Assembly (NCBI GenBank): GCA_029781045.1
Contig: JAKOXL010000035.1
Coordinates: 1-47,628, forward strand
Source of the DNA: Bacillota bacterium
GTDB lineage: Bacteria; Bacillota; UBA994; UBA5500
DNA: 47,628 nt
Reading direction: 5' to 3'
Position 1 is the first letter of the stretch, and the number at the start of each line of letters is the position of its first letter. Positions 9,058 through 18,377 of this stretch are shown piece by piece. A program made the position numbers and the translations under genes. The notes beneath the pieces were generated by a model. It was not told where the DNA came from. It was given only the letters and a program-made list of their open reading frames with translations, and did no database searches.

Positions 9058-9978
9058 TTACCGCTGCAACCGAATGCGAGGATCCAACCAAGTGTAAAGC
9101 AGATCGGTAACTAGGTTGATGGTCACAATGCCTATGGCGAGAACGAATACCCCAGCTTGGACGAGAGGGATATCCCGATTATTGATGGCTTGTACCAGCA
9201 ACCGCCCCACACCGGGCCAAGCGAAAATGCTCTCGGTGATTACTGCCCCGCCTAGCAGGGTTCCCAGCTGTAAACCCACAATGGTCACCACTGGTAGGAG
9301 GGCATTGCGCAAAGCATGTTTGAACACCACTCGAGTATAAGACAATCCCTTGGAGCGGGCTGTACGAATATAGTCTTGCTGAAGTACTTCTCCCATCTGG
9401 GATTGCAGCAGACGCATGATGGTGGCCGTTGTATACAGGCCAAGGGCGATGGCTGGCATGACTAGCTGACTAATGGTCCCACGTCCAGTTAGGGGGAAAA
9501 TCGGTATGATGAGGCCAAAAAGCAGCTGTAACATCAACGCCAACCAGAAGACGGGCATAGACTGGCCCAATAGGCCAAAGATAGAGCCTAGAAAACTCGG
9601 CAGCGAGTTGCCCTTGCTCCCCGTCCACACCCCCAAGGGGATGCCCAGCAGTAAGGCCACCAGTAGGGCAGCTACTGTCAGTTCAACCGTTGCCGGCATC
9701 CGCTCTGCAATCAGAGCCAGAGCGGGCTGTTGATGTCGCAGCGAGAGTCCAAAGTCGCCCCGCACCGCCTTAGACAGCCAACGTAAGTATTGCTGCCAGA
9801 GAGGATCATTGAACCCCATAGCCTGGCGAAACTCCTCCACCTGCTCAATAGTGGCATCTGGAGGCAACATCAGAACTGCCGGATCGCCTGTTAAATGCAC
9901 AATCATGAAGGCAAAAAGGGAAACTCCCAGAATAACTAGTAGAGCTCGTCTTAGCCGGTGCCAGAGGATATCTAGCAT
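9058..9978 (-). CDS. Peptide ABC transporter permease, DppB type
   Basis: A 306-residue permease with an N-terminal helix, the DppB-type periplasmic region ([20 protein letters not shown] near residue 50) and five further helices. [20 protein letters not shown] near 205 is the EAA loop contacting the ATPases. The C-terminus has the [19 protein letters not shown] block typical of DppB/OppB. The ATG overlaps the stop of the preceding ATPase gene by 7 bases, implying coupled translation. It forms the transmembrane channel with the DppC-type partner. The substrate is probably di- or oligopeptides, inferred from the family. Confidence 0.94.
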   Translation of the reverse strand: MLDILWHRLRRALLVILGVSLFAFMIVHLTGDPAVLMLPPDATIEQVEEFRQAMGFNDPLWQQYLRWLSKAVRGDFGLSLRHQQPALALIAERMPATVELTVAALLVALLLGIPLGVWTGSKGNSLPSFLGSIFGLLGQSMPVFWLALMLQLLFGLIIPIFPLTGRGTISQLVMPAIALGLYTTATIMRLLQSQMGEVLQQDYIRTARSKGLSYTRVVFKHALRNALLPVVTIVGLQLGTLLGGAVITESIFAWPGVGRLLVQAINNRDIPLVQAGVFVLAIGIVTINLVTDLLYTWLDPRIRLQR

Positions 9979-10952
9979 TGTTCTTCCCTCCTTTGCCTAA
10001 CCCGGTGGCAGGCCACCAAGTGACTGGGGGTAATTAACTGAGGCCTGGGGGCCTCGCCGGCGCATGCTGCTGTAGCATGCGGACAGCGGGGATGAAAGCG
10101 ACAGCCGACGGGTGGCTCCATGGGGCTCGGCAACTCGCCAGCCAGGGGCAGGAACCGCAAAACCTCCTCGGGATCGGGGATAGGGATAGCCGCCAGCAGG
10201 GCCTGCGTGTAAGGATGTTGAGGGGCGGAGAATAATTCATCTACTGTGGCCAATTCTACGATTTGCCCCAAATACATAACGGCCACCCGCTGACTTACAT
10301 GTCTAACCACGTTCAAATCGTGGGAGATAAACAGGTAACTCAGGCCCAACTCCTGTTGCAGATCCTGCAGCAAATTGACCACCTGGGCTTGTACTGAAAC
10401 ATCAAGGGCTGAAACCGGCTCGTCACAGACGATGAATTGGGGCTGGACAGCCAAAGCCCGTGCAATACCGATACGCTGTCGCTGCCCACCACTAAACTCA
10501 TGGGGATAGCGTTCCAGATAATCTGGATTGAGGCCAACTCGTACAAGTAGTTCCTGCGCCATAGCCCGTCGCTCCTGCGGCCTGCCTATTTGGTGAATTT
10601 CCATTGCCTCCAGCAAGGCATCTCCCACCGTCATGCGGGGATTGAGGGAGGCAAAAGGATCTTGAAACACGATTTGCATGCGTCGGCGGAACCTCCGCAA
10701 ACTTTGACCCGACAGAGTGCCCACGTCTGTGCCAGCAAAAACAACCTTGCCGCCCGTCGGCTCTACTAGCCGTAACACTGCCCGCCCGGTGGTTGTCTTG
10801 CCACAGCCCGACTCGCCCACTAGGCCCAGCGTTTCGCCGGCACTTAACTGAAAGCTTACACCGTCGACGGCCCGTAACACCCTTTGCCCTCGGTGCCCCC
10901 TGACAGGAAAATGCACTTTCAGCTCCTCAACTTGTAGCAACGGTACTGACAT
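9972..10952 (-). CDS. Peptide ABC transporter ATPase, DppF/OppF type
   Basis: A 326-residue ATPase. Walker [10 protein letters not shown] lies near residue 48, LSGQ/SGGQRQR in [19 protein letters not shown] near 160, and Walker B in [12 protein letters not shown]. The C-terminal oligopeptide-transporter extension has the cysteine pattern [15 protein letters not shown] followed by VACH; in some DppD/OppD-type proteins such cysteines hold a 4Fe-4S cluster. The start at 10952 is chosen over longer in-frame options because GGAGGTG sits 8 bases upstream. It overlaps the upstream ATPase gene by 26 bases. It works as a heterodimer with that ATPase to drive peptide import. Confidence 0.95.
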   Translation of the reverse strand: MSVPLLQVEELKVHFPVRGHRGQRVLRAVDGVSFQLSAGETLGLVGESGCGKTTTGRAVLRLVEPTGGKVVFAGTDVGTLSGQSLRRFRRRMQIVFQDPFASLNPRMTVGDALLEAMEIHQIGRPQERRAMAQELLVRVGLNPDYLERYPHEFSGGQRQRIGIARALAVQPQFIVCDEPVSALDVSVQAQVVNLLQDLQQELGLSYLFISHDLNVVRHVSQRVAVMYLGQIVELATVDELFSAPQHPYTQALLAAIPIPDPEEVLRFLPLAGELPSPMEPPVGCRFHPRCPHATAACAGEAPRPQLITPSHLVACHRVRQRREEQC

Positions 10953-11943
10953 GGCGTACACCTCCTTGCCAGGACAGTAATGGATACCAACAGGCCACCT
11001 GGCGACCGTCAGGTAAGACGGACAATGGGGGTTCCTCCCCGGAGCAACGAACTTGAGCATAAGGACAGCGATCACTGAAAGCACAGCCGCTGGGACGCTG
11101 GGTGGGATGAGGAACCATACCCTTGATCTGCGCTAGACGCCTGCTTCCTTCCTTACCTTTGGGAATAGAACCTAATAACCCTTGGGTGTAGGGGTGCAGT
11201 GGTTGACGGAATACTTCCCTAACCGGTGCGTTTTCCACAACCCGACCTAAATACATCACCAACACCCTTTGCGCCATAGCAGCCACTACTCCCATATCAT
11301 GGGTGATGATGATAATAGCGGTGCCTAGTCGTTTCTGTAAGTCGTGCATCAGATGTAAGATCTGGGCCTGAATGGTCACGTCTAGTGCCGTAGTGGGTTC
11401 GTCGGCCAGCAGAAGCTTTGGATTGCAAGCTAGGGCCATGGCTATCATCACCCGCTGGCGCATGCCGCCACTCAGTTGGTGGGGATATTCCCGTAGGCGA
11501 CGTTGAGGATCGCTTATGCCCACCAATTGCAGCATTTCCAAAGCTCGCTGGGTAGCCTCTGCTCGGCCTATCCCTTCGTGCAGGCGAATCCCCTCACTCA
11601 ACTGGTCGCCGATACGCAATAAGGGGTTAAGGGCCGTCATCGGTTCCTGAAAGACCATGGCTATTTCCTTGCCCCGCACTAATCGCATTTCGTGCTCCGA
11701 TTTCTGCAGCAGGTCTTGGCCTTGAAACAGAACCTCTCCTGCCGTAACTTTAGCAGGCGGACTGGGCAGGAGGCCCATAATGGAGAGGGCCGTCAAACTC
11801 TTGCCACACCCTGATTCGCCCACAAGAGCTATGGTTTCTCCAGCCGCCAATTCAAAGCTCACACCCGCCACCGCGTCAAAGCAACCTTTCGCTGTGTCTA
11901 GCTGGGTAGTTAAGTTGTTCACCCTTAGCAATGGCTGCAACAT
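10927..11943 (-). CDS. Peptide ABC transporter ATPase, DppD/OppD type
   Basis: A 338-residue ATPase and the first gene of the importer operon after the T-box leader. Walker A GESGCGKS is at residues 42-49. The signature is in [17 protein letters not shown], Walker B is [14 protein letters not shown] and the H-loop is in [10 protein letters not shown]. The C-terminus carries the oligopeptide domain with [15 protein letters not shown] and VACW cysteines, a possible Fe-S cluster site as in some relatives. GGGAGG-like spacing upstream is modest (GAAGAGAAGGGG before the ATG). It pairs with the DppF-type ATPase that overlaps its 3' end. Order in transcription is D-F-B-C-A. Confidence 0.95.
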   Translation of the reverse strand: MLQPLLRVNNLTTQLDTAKGCFDAVAGVSFELAAGETIALVGESGCGKSLTALSIMGLLPSPPAKVTAGEVLFQGQDLLQKSEHEMRLVRGKEIAMVFQEPMTALNPLLRIGDQLSEGIRLHEGIGRAEATQRALEMLQLVGISDPQRRLREYPHQLSGGMRQRVMIAMALACNPKLLLADEPTTALDVTIQAQILHLMHDLQKRLGTAIIIITHDMGVVAAMAQRVLVMYLGRVVENAPVREVFRQPLHPYTQGLLGSIPKGKEGSRRLAQIKGMVPHPTQRPSGCAFSDRCPYAQVRCSGEEPPLSVLPDGRQVACWYPLLSWQGGVRHVSTVATS

Positions 11944-12016
11944 CTGATCACCCCTTCTCTTCTTTCACTTTTCACCCTGATGACAAAATAGCTAAGATTG
12001 CAAAAGGAAAAAAGGG

Positions 12017-12042
12017 TAAAAAAATAAGCCCCTGTAAGGGGC
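12017..12042 (-). terminator. T-box-controlled terminator hairpin
   Basis: On the minus strand GCCCC-TTACA-GGGGC (12042-12028) is followed by TTATTTTTTTA. It directly follows the antiterminator core, as expected for the regulated terminator of a transcriptional T-box. The importer operon begins about 75 bases downstream. Confidence 0.9.
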
Positions 12043-12292
12043 GAGAATAATCCCGCGGTACCACCCTAATTGCTAAGAACAGTAGCGCTCTATCAGGTAC
12101 GGGAGTTTTCTCCGATACCCTCACCCTTTTAACGGTAGGCTTCCGACAGGCCTACTAAGACGGTTCAGCCTGTAGCTCCAAGGTGATTTTCAACGGGTGC
12201 TTTACCGCCGGGCTTACACCATCCCCGACTCGCTAAATGGGAACACTCCATTTACTCGTCCTCATCATCGCCTTTTGCTTTTGTCTTCAGGT
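12018..12292 (-). promoter_or_regulatory. T-box riboswitch, likely Ile specifier (AUC)
   Basis: The minus-strand transcript carries the T-box core AGGGTGGTACCGCGG (12066-12052), the antiterminator bulge sequence that binds the tRNA acceptor end. Upstream are the Stem I landmarks: an AGTA box in GACGAGTAAATGG (about 12257), GGGGATGGTGTAAGCCCGG for the distal loops (about 12225-12207), then GTTGAAAATCACC (about 12197-12183) closing the specifier loop. By alignment to the well-known Bacillus glyQS leader (GAAA-GGC-A), the codon after GAAA is AUC, giving isoleucine. Out-of-register readings (AAU, UCA) are less likely. It controls the peptide ABC importer that starts at 11943: uncharged cognate tRNA should stabilise antitermination. 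T-box identity is nearly certain; the specifier is an inference. Confidence 0.95.
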
Positions 12293-12302
12293 ATTGTTCA
12301 GC

Positions 12303-12332
12303 AGTTTAGCACCCTAGAATAGAACCTGTCAA
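12303..12332 (-). promoter_or_regulatory. Promoter of the T-box/peptide importer operon
   Basis: On the minus strand a perfect TTGACA (12332-12327) is followed after 18 bp by TAAACT (12308-12303). It lies immediately upstream of the T-box leader and downstream of the MFS gene terminator. Confidence 0.7.
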
Positions 12333-12385
12333 GGCCGAAGTTAAATCTCTTTATCTTGCTACTTATGTGAAACCGTAAAAGGATA

Positions 12386-12410
12386 GCAAAAAAGCGCCCA
12401 TTAGGGCGCT
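12386..12410 (-). terminator. Intrinsic terminator of the MFS gene
   Basis: The stem AGCGCCC-TAAT-GGGCGCT (12410-12393) is followed on the minus strand by TTTTTTGC. The hairpin includes the TAG stop codon of the MFS gene, so termination is immediate. Confidence 0.88.
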
Positions 12411-13689
12411 AGAGAACTGATTCCTTCCCTTGCTGTTGCTCCATCAGGGCCCGGGGTTCCGGTAGCTTTTCAGCCAGCAAAACACTTATCCCCACAATGC
12501 CAACCGTGCCTGCGAACAGAATCTCGTGGGAAACGAAGCGTAACAACAGTCCCCCCACAACGGGTAAGAAGGTAAAAGGTGCCGTTAAGGTATTCATCAT
12601 ACCTACATAGGTGGGGCGATCAACATCGGATGCCACGTCCAACAGGTAATTGGTAAATCCCATCCAGTTACCGGAAAGCGTGGCTCCCACAGTAGCAAAG
12701 ACCAACGCAGACAAGATGAAGGAGCCCAACCGCCAACCTAACTGTGTCATCCAGCTGGCCAGCAGTGCCAGCGCAGGAGTGGTCGTCGCCACCAGGGTTA
12801 CAGCCCGGATGACCGTGCGGTTACCATGTTTATCACCCAGATAACCCCAAAGCAGGCTGGCTAGGATACTGCCAGCCATCTGAGCCGACAGAAACAGCCC
12901 CACTGTGCTTTCGGCAAAACCCAGTCTTTCGCGGGCGAAGATAACGTAAAAGGGAAGCGCCAGGTAAAAGCAAGAAAACACCATACGGGTGAACATCATG
13001 CGTTGAAACGATGGGCTTTCCCGCCAGATTACGGGTAGGCGACGCCAGTACTCGGCCATGGTGGAACTGGGTCGCACCACTCCCGCCTTCTCTTTCACCA
13101 GCAGGGTCCCTATCAGGGAAATGACCATAAACACAAAGCCCACCAAGAGTAGCAGGGAGTAGTTGAAGGGGAAGGCAACACTAGCCAATACCTGACGCAC
13201 AAAAAGGCCGGCACAAAAGGCTCCTAATCCCCCCACCGACTGCATGGTAGCGAATAGACGTCCCCGACGGGTACTGGGAATCGTTTTGGCTACCAAGTCG
13301 GTCCAGGGAACACCACCGATCCCGTCAGTGATGGCAAAGAGAAAAATGGCAAACAGTAGTGAAATGAGAGCCATCTGGGGCCACTTTCCCGCCAGCAAAA
13401 AGACAGCCATGGCCATCAGCAATACACTCAGTCGATTTACCGCACCGTTAATCCTTAGTAGCGGCTTCTTGAAGGGCAGCCGCTCCGCATATCCGGCCAC
13501 AAATAGCTGGGGCAGCAAGTAGCCAGCATTGCGCATGGTGCTGACGAGACCTATTATCACACTATTGTTGGTGAGGAGACTGACCAAACTAGGTAACAGT
13601 GTGTTCGCCTCCAAAAAGGCCGCACCAATGGCGAAACAAACACCGTCCAGAACCAGGGAGGCGAAATTCCAACGAGTCGTCTTATCCAT
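12409..13689 (-). CDS. MFS transporter
   Basis: A 426-residue major facilitator permease with about 12 hydrophobic helices. It opens with MDKTTRWNFASLVLDG and has VPWTDLVAKTIPSTRRGRLF near residue 130, the loop between helices 4 and 5 with conserved polar residues. LLWGYLGDKHGNR near 285 is the MFS motif A-like cytoplasmic loop between helices 8 and 9. The substrate cannot be deduced; drug or metabolite efflux is possible. The ribosome site is weak (AGGA about 15 bases before the ATG), so expression may be low or the start may differ slightly. It stands alone between FapA and the T-box promoter with its own terminator. Confidence 0.88.
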   Translation of the reverse strand: MDKTTRWNFASLVLDGVCFAIGAAFLEANTLLPSLVSLLTNNSVIIGLVSTMRNAGYLLPQLFVAGYAERLPFKKPLLRINGAVNRLSVLLMAMAVFLLAGKWPQMALISLLFAIFLFAITDGIGGVPWTDLVAKTIPSTRRGRLFATMQSVGGLGAFCAGLFVRQVLASVAFPFNYSLLLLVGFVFMVISLIGTLLVKEKAGVVRPSSTMAEYWRRLPVIWRESPSFQRMMFTRMVFSCFYLALPFYVIFARERLGFAESTVGLFLSAQMAGSILASLLWGYLGDKHGNRTVIRAVTLVATTTPALALLASWMTQLGWRLGSFILSALVFATVGATLSGNWMGFTNYLLDVASDVDRPTYVGMMNTLTAPFTFLPVVGGLLLRFVSHEILFAGTVGIVGISVLLAEKLPEPRALMEQQQGKESVL

Positions 13690-13895
13690 ACCGGCCGCGA
13701 AGTCCTGACGCTGACGAAACGGTATGATTCTGCCTGGCTTCTGTATACTCCCACCCCCACCGTCATTTTAAAGCTGCAGCTATGCGTCTTCAGTTTACCA
13801 CGGGCCCTTTGCGGCAGCAACTGGTGCCGCCCAAGGGACAAGCAGCAAGGAATCAGATTACCTGCACCCATGCGCAGTCTAGTCACATGGCAGAG

Positions 13896-13984
13896 GAAAG
13901 GGGCTGTGCCAGACAGCCCCCTTATAGAACCGATAGGGGGTGTTCGCTGCAGACCCTTGAGATCTCAAGGCGACAGCCCCTTTC
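13896..13984 (-). terminator. Terminator region with nested inverted repeats after fapA
   Basis: GAAAGGGGCTGT (13896-13907) and ACAGCCCCTTTC (13973-13984) form a perfect 12-bp inverted repeat. Inside it, GGGGCTGT-GCCAG-ACAGCCCC at 13900-13920 makes a compact hairpin that is followed on the minus strand by TTTCCTC. The palindrome CTTGAGATCTCAAG lies between. The hairpins are mutually exclusive. Position just after the fapA stop fits a terminator for it. Confidence 0.6.
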
Positions 13985-13991
13985 AGCTCTG

Positions 13992-16008
13992 TCATCTCTT
14001 GGCGTTGAAAAGTGAGTAGGTCTTAACCACTGTGTCCTCCTTGGCATCATAATAGAACTGCACATCCCTCTCTTCTCGGTGGGAACTATAGGCCCGCTTA
14101 CCCACCGTGATAAGAACGTTCTCGTGCAAAAGCCCCACTTTGACTAACGCATCGGCGGACACATTAACGGTGGTATAGGTGCCGACCGATGTTCCCAGCT
14201 CACCCACCATCACCGTGCCATTGGCTGCTATGCTGCCACCTCGATATGCACCGCGCACGGTCACGCTTCCCCCCCGCCTGCACCTGGGAGTGATCGTTAC
14301 ACTGACCCAGGATCATCACATTGCCGGTAGCTGTAATAGATGAGTTGAGCAAGTTGTTCACTTGCACATCACCCCAAGAAGAGCTGGTGGCGGCAATAGC
14401 AGTCCGCCACTCTTTGCATCTTGTGAGCAGCTCCTCAATCTCTTGCATTACTACTCCTTTGCCGGCTCCTATTCCAGCTGCCAGTTGCTGAGCAAACCGC
14501 TCTAGAGCCTGGGTATTAAGTCGCGGGGGCAGTTGCTCCACCATCTGCAAAAAGTCTTTACACAATCTGGGAATGACCTGACATTTATGCCGTAGCAGTA
14601 CCTGAATAACCTGATTGCTGGGACCTCTGATACCATGTTGGCGCAGTTGCTCAACATACATTACCAGTTTCTCCAGTTCTACTGCCAAAGCGTCGAGGAT
14701 ATCTAAAAAGCGGCCTACGACAGCCAACGGCCCGCCAGCTACAATAGTTGAGCTTATTACGTTACCCCATATATAAGCAGACCCGCCGGCCTGAACGGCA
14801 GCTGCTGACACCAGCCCTTGTACCAACACGTCTTCATTGGCATGCACCAGCATACCGTCTTGCACATCACCTAATACACGTATGTGTCCAGAAAAGCTAA
14901 TGTTCCCCGATTCTAGATCCACATTCCCCTGGTGGACCAGTACAGGCTCCACGCTGATGAATACGGAACGTCCTCTCTCCCTGACCACTGGTCGACCTGG
15001 CGTAACCGCGATGATATCCGTTCCATTGTAGAATTCCACACCCTTACTCAGACGCAAGACCACATCGGCAGGTGGTTTGGGCAAGACTGCGTTACCCCGG
15101 ACCGAAACACCGGACTGACCCAAGATCGGCGGATGTTTGCGGGCCAGAACGGCCCCTTTTACAACCGAGTTAATATTGAACCTCTCGCGAAAATCTACCC
15201 TATCCGCATCATTAGACATAGCCACCGCATAGCGGGGCTCGGTCAAGCAGAACAGCTCCAGATAGCCATCTTGGCTGGAGGTGGGTGGAACCCCTCTAGC
15301 TATCACCACCTGGCCGCTGATGGGTTCTTCCGTTACTCTTCGACAACAATCCCAGTCTATCCCCTTTTTGATGCCAAGGCGCTTTAGTTCAGCCACCAGT
15401 TCTGCAAACAGCAGTGGTGGGAAAAGGTGTTCTTCCTTTTCCACCTGTAGGCGCAAGGTCCCACTGGGCGGCAAATCACATAGCTTGTAGGTTCGGATTA
15501 CGCGCGGCTGCAGCTTGATAACCGCTAGCACTTCGTCCTCTGTCAACTCGATGCTCCACTTACCCGCTATCTCCTCTTGCAATGTCTTTATGGTTACCTG
15601 GTCGGCCATCGTAACCTGAGCGGGTTTCTGCAGCAGTTGGCCGTTTAGCCTCACCTCGACACCCGGACAGGGTACTATGGTGGGAAACGGCCCCTCTTCC
15701 GTATGGCGCACTAGCAGTTGTCCATTACAAATGGCGGCATAAGCCGTTCTTCTCGCAGCTGTTATCTCGATTCTACCCTTATGCAAACTTCCCCAATCAC
15801 CCAGCACACAAGGCTTCGCCGTTTCTTGCCCTGTGTTCTCTTTCCGAACCACTCTCACAGCCGCCGGACGTTGGCTTATGCCAAGTACACCCGGCTCACC
15901 CCAATCTATTACTTGCACTGCTATTTCGTCTTCTTTGGCCTGCAGGACCCTCAGAGCATGGGCAATGGCCTCATCAACCGTATCCCCTTTGACAATTAAC
16001 GCATCCAC
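13992..16008 (-). pseudogene. fapA: FapA family protein (DUF342), frameshifted near the 3' end
   Basis: Two minus-strand frames form one FapA/DUF342 protein of about 670 residues. The first 50 residues (VDALIVKGDTVDEAIAHAL and the following ViDwGepGvLGi pattern) resemble a Jag_N-like domain. The middle carries the DUF342 beta-helix region with GNISFSGHIRVLGDVQDGM, LVQGLVSAAAVQAGGSAYI and similar VxGxVxxAxxxAGG repeats. A coiled-coil-like insertion follows, and more repeats finish the fold. The frames meet at seven C (14269-14275); with six, QAGGSVTVRGAYRGGS reads through. FapA affects flagellar-pole targeting in Vibrio, but in Bacillota the role is unclear. GTG at 16008 is preferred because AGGGGG lies 8 bases upstream; GTG at 16017 overlaps that site. 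Confidence 0.88.
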
Positions 16009-16047
16009 GCACCTCACCCCCTAGAACCTGTGGTCTGGATGCTAGTT

Positions 16048-16653
16048 TTAATCCATGACTCGCACGAACACGTCAACTATGGCCGGGTCAAACTGAGTGC
16101 CTTTGCAGCGTTGAATCTCAGCGATCGCTTCACTGTGGCTAACCGCAGCTTTGTATGGCCGGGGCTGAGTCATGGCATCATAGGCATCAGCGACCGCCAA
16201 TAGCCGGGCAAAGAAAGGAATGGAATAGCCCCGGAGGCCTTGGGGATAACCACTGCCGTCCCAACGTTCATGGTGGCTTAATATGCAGTCGGCAATAGGG
16301 GCCAACTCGTAAACCGAGCGGGCTATACGGCACCCTAAATCAGGATGTCTCTTAATCTCTGCCCATTCGCCAGCTGTGAGAGGTCCCGGTTTGGTGAGAA
16401 TAGGGTCGTCAATGAAAAGCTTACCTATGTCGTGGAACAGACCTAGCAGAAGCAACCTATCCTGCTGAACTGGCGAAAAGCCTAAGCGCTCTCCTAGGGC
16501 TAAGCAGATGATAGCAATGCGTTGACAGTGCTCTTCTGTAGCAGAGTTCTTGCTAAAGAGTGCATATTGCAAGGAGGCCAACACGGGACTAGCCCAGATT
16601 CTATTCCTCAATTGATCCTTCGCCCTTAGGCTGCTGCAGTAACTACCCCACAT
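16048..16653 (-). CDS. Stand-alone HD-GYP domain phosphodiesterase
   Basis: A 201-residue protein made almost only of an HD-GYP domain, the class that hydrolyses cyclic di-GMP. EEHCQRI at 40-46 supplies the first histidine, HDIGK is at 74-78, HPDLG at 103-107, HHERWDGSGYP at 127-137 and ADAYDAMTQPRP near 155-166. All metal-ligand motifs and the GYP signature are present, so it is probably active. It lacks any sensory or GGDEF domain. It aligns along its length with the C-terminal domain of the PAS-GGDEF-HD-GYP protein at 19934-21460 (shared KPGPLT, SVYELAPIAD, AMTQPRPY and RCxGTQFDP blocks), pointing to local duplication. The start has GGAGAGGGCAAGGGA just upstream. Confidence 0.88.
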   Translation of the reverse strand: MWGSYCSSLRAKDQLRNRIWASPVLASLQYALFSKNSATEEHCQRIAIICLALGERLGFSPVQQDRLLLLGLFHDIGKLFIDDPILTKPGPLTAGEWAEIKRHPDLGCRIARSVYELAPIADCILSHHERWDGSGYPQGLRGYSIPFFARLLAVADAYDAMTQPRPYKAAVSHSEAIAEIQRCKGTQFDPAIVDVFVRVMD

Positions 16654-16877
16654 TCCCTTGCCCTCTCCTATAACATCAATTAGGGCTCAAACCGCTCCCT
16701 CGTCCCGTAAGCCTCTTTTCTAGCCCATTTTACCTAAGCCTCTAGGACTAGAGATATAGGACTTTGGCCTTAGGCCCTGATAAGCGAGCTCTGTCAGGAC
16801 TATGGCAGGATATGACCGGCGGGCGGAGAAACTTGCTTGTAGAGGAAGTAAAGAGTAGGAATAAGAGGTGAGCACAT

Positions 16878-18302
16878 TTGCGGAAAGTTGATCTTATTGT
16901 AAAGGCACCGCACTTCTTTACCATGGAAGGTGAAGGTGTAGGTTATAAAACCGGCGTCGCCATGGTCGTGGACGGCGGCAAGATCATAGCTATAGCCGAG
17001 AGCGAGTTGATTGAGAGGGAATATCAGGCTGAAGAAGTGCTGGATCTACAGCATCATGCCATTTTCCCCGGCTTTATTGACGCGCATATGCATACTTCCT
17101 TAGCCATCCTGCGAGGGCTGGCGCAAGACACCAGCCATTGGATGATGTATGGTTTACAACCATTTAGCGCAGCAACCACCGAGGATGCAGCTCTGGCGGG
17201 CAGCAAGTTAGCCATCATCGAAGCCATCAAGGCCGGTACCACTACTTTGGGTGACTACTCCTTCAATATGGATCCGGTCTGCAGTTTCATCCACAAGCTA
17301 GGAGCAAGGGGGAATATCACCTGCACCATTAGAGAAGCTAAGTCGCGAGTTTACGCCCCCGGCGAGTTGTATGAGTTCGACCCGGCCCGAGGAGAGGCTA
17401 CGTTGCAGGCCAATCTGGAGCTCTATGACAAATGGCATAACAAGGGAGACGGCCGCATTAGGGTGCTTTTTGGTCCGCAAGGAGCCGACTTCTTAAGCAA
17501 GGAACTGTTGCTACGGGTACGGCAGTTAGCTAAGGAAAGAAGAACCAAGATTCACATGCACACCCAACAGGGTGACCGAGAGACGTACCAAGTGGTGCAA
17601 AGATATGGCAAGCGCCCCATCGCCTGGCTACAAGAGATCGGATATCTGGATGAAACCCTCATTGCTGTTCATCTAACCGATGCCACGGAAGAAGAGGCCC
17701 GCATAGTAGCCGAAAGCGGAGCTTCTATGATCGTTTGCCCCGGCTCCATCGGCATCATCGACGGCATTGTGCCTCCCTCCAAGGCCTTCCAAGATGCGGG
17801 AGGCAATGTGGCCCTAGGTTCAGATCAGGCACCTGGTAATAACTGTCACAATATCATCAACGAGATGAAGCTAGTGGCTCTGTTTAACAAAATCAAGTAT
17901 CAAAATCCTGAGGTATTACCTGCTTGGCGGGCTTTGCGAATGGCTACCATTGAAGGGGCACGGGCGGTAGGCTTAGGTGACTTGGTGGGTTCACTTGAGG
18001 TGGGAAAGAGAGCCGACTTTATCGCCATCGATCTGCAAAAGCCGACCATGATGCCGGTCTACACCCATCCCATGCGCAACATTGTCCCCAACCTAGTCTA
18101 CAGCGCTAGGGGCAATGAAGTGGCATTAGTGGCCGTTGAAGGCCAGGTTATCTACAGGGACGGAGTTATACTAACTGTCGATGAGGAGGAAATACTGTCC
18201 GCTGTAGCTGAATACCCGGACCGAATCGGGCAACGGGCAACGGAACAGTTCCTGAGCATAAATGGCACCAACGCCCAGTTCATGCGGGAGAATAGGCTGT
18301 AG
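16878..18302 (+). CDS. Amidohydrolase family metal-dependent hydrolase/deaminase
   Basis: A 474-residue enzyme of the amidohydrolase superfamily, in the branch with cytosine/guanine deaminases, SAH/MTA deaminases and triazine hydrolases. The metal-binding HxH lies in FIDAHMHTSLAILRG near residue 68, followed by a further histidine in KIHMHTQQGDRE near 230, another in AVHLTDATEEE near 262, and the metal-binding aspartate in ALGSDQAPGNN near 318. The C-terminus has the typical LVGSLEVGKRADFIAIDL strand. The substrate is unknown; a nucleobase-like or N-heterocyclic amine is the family expectation. The start is TTG at 16878 with AAGAGGTGAG upstream. It is a single plus-strand gene in a minus-strand neighbourhood, ending at a strong terminator. 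Confidence 0.87.
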   Translation: MRKVDLIVKAPHFFTMEGEGVGYKTGVAMVVDGGKIIAIAESELIEREYQAEEVLDLQHHAIFPGFIDAHMHTSLAILRGLAQDTSHWMMYGLQPFSAATTEDAALAGSKLAIIEAIKAGTTTLGDYSFNMDPVCSFIHKLGARGNITCTIREAKSRVYAPGELYEFDPARGEATLQANLELYDKWHNKGDGRIRVLFGPQGADFLSKELLLRVRQLAKERRTKIHMHTQQGDRETYQVVQRYGKRPIAWLQEIGYLDETLIAVHLTDATEEEARIVAESGASMIVCPGSIGIIDGIVPPSKAFQDAGGNVALGSDQAPGNNCHNIINEMKLVALFNKIKYQNPEVLPAWRALRMATIEGARAVGLGDLVGSLEVGKRADFIAIDLQKPTMMPVYTHPMRNIVPNLVYSARGNEVALVAVEGQVIYRDGVILTVDEEEILSAVAEYPDRIGQRATEQFLSINGTNAQFMRENRL

Positions 18303-18317
18303 GAAACCCCAGACAAG

Positions 18318-18350
18318 AGGAGCTGCGCAAGTAGACTTGCGGCAGCTCCT
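18318..18350 (+). terminator. Intrinsic terminator of the amidohydrolase gene
   Basis: AGGAGCTGC (18318-18326) pairs with GCAGCTCCT (18342-18350), and an inner GCAAGT/ACTTGC extends the stem. TCCCTTATTA follows on the plus strand. It lies between convergent genes. Confidence 0.82.
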
Positions 18351-18377
18351 TCCCTTATTACTCAGAACCGTTTACTC

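Noticed and set aside
10953-11084. 44-residue longer start of the DppF-type ATPase
   Set aside because: It overlaps the preceding ATPase gene deeply and lacks a ribosome site; GGAGGTG marks the ATG at 10952.
16654-16877. A purine or other riboswitch before the amidohydrolase gene
   Set aside because: Searched by eye for known riboswitch cores and found none; only small palindromes such as GGCCTTAGGCC.
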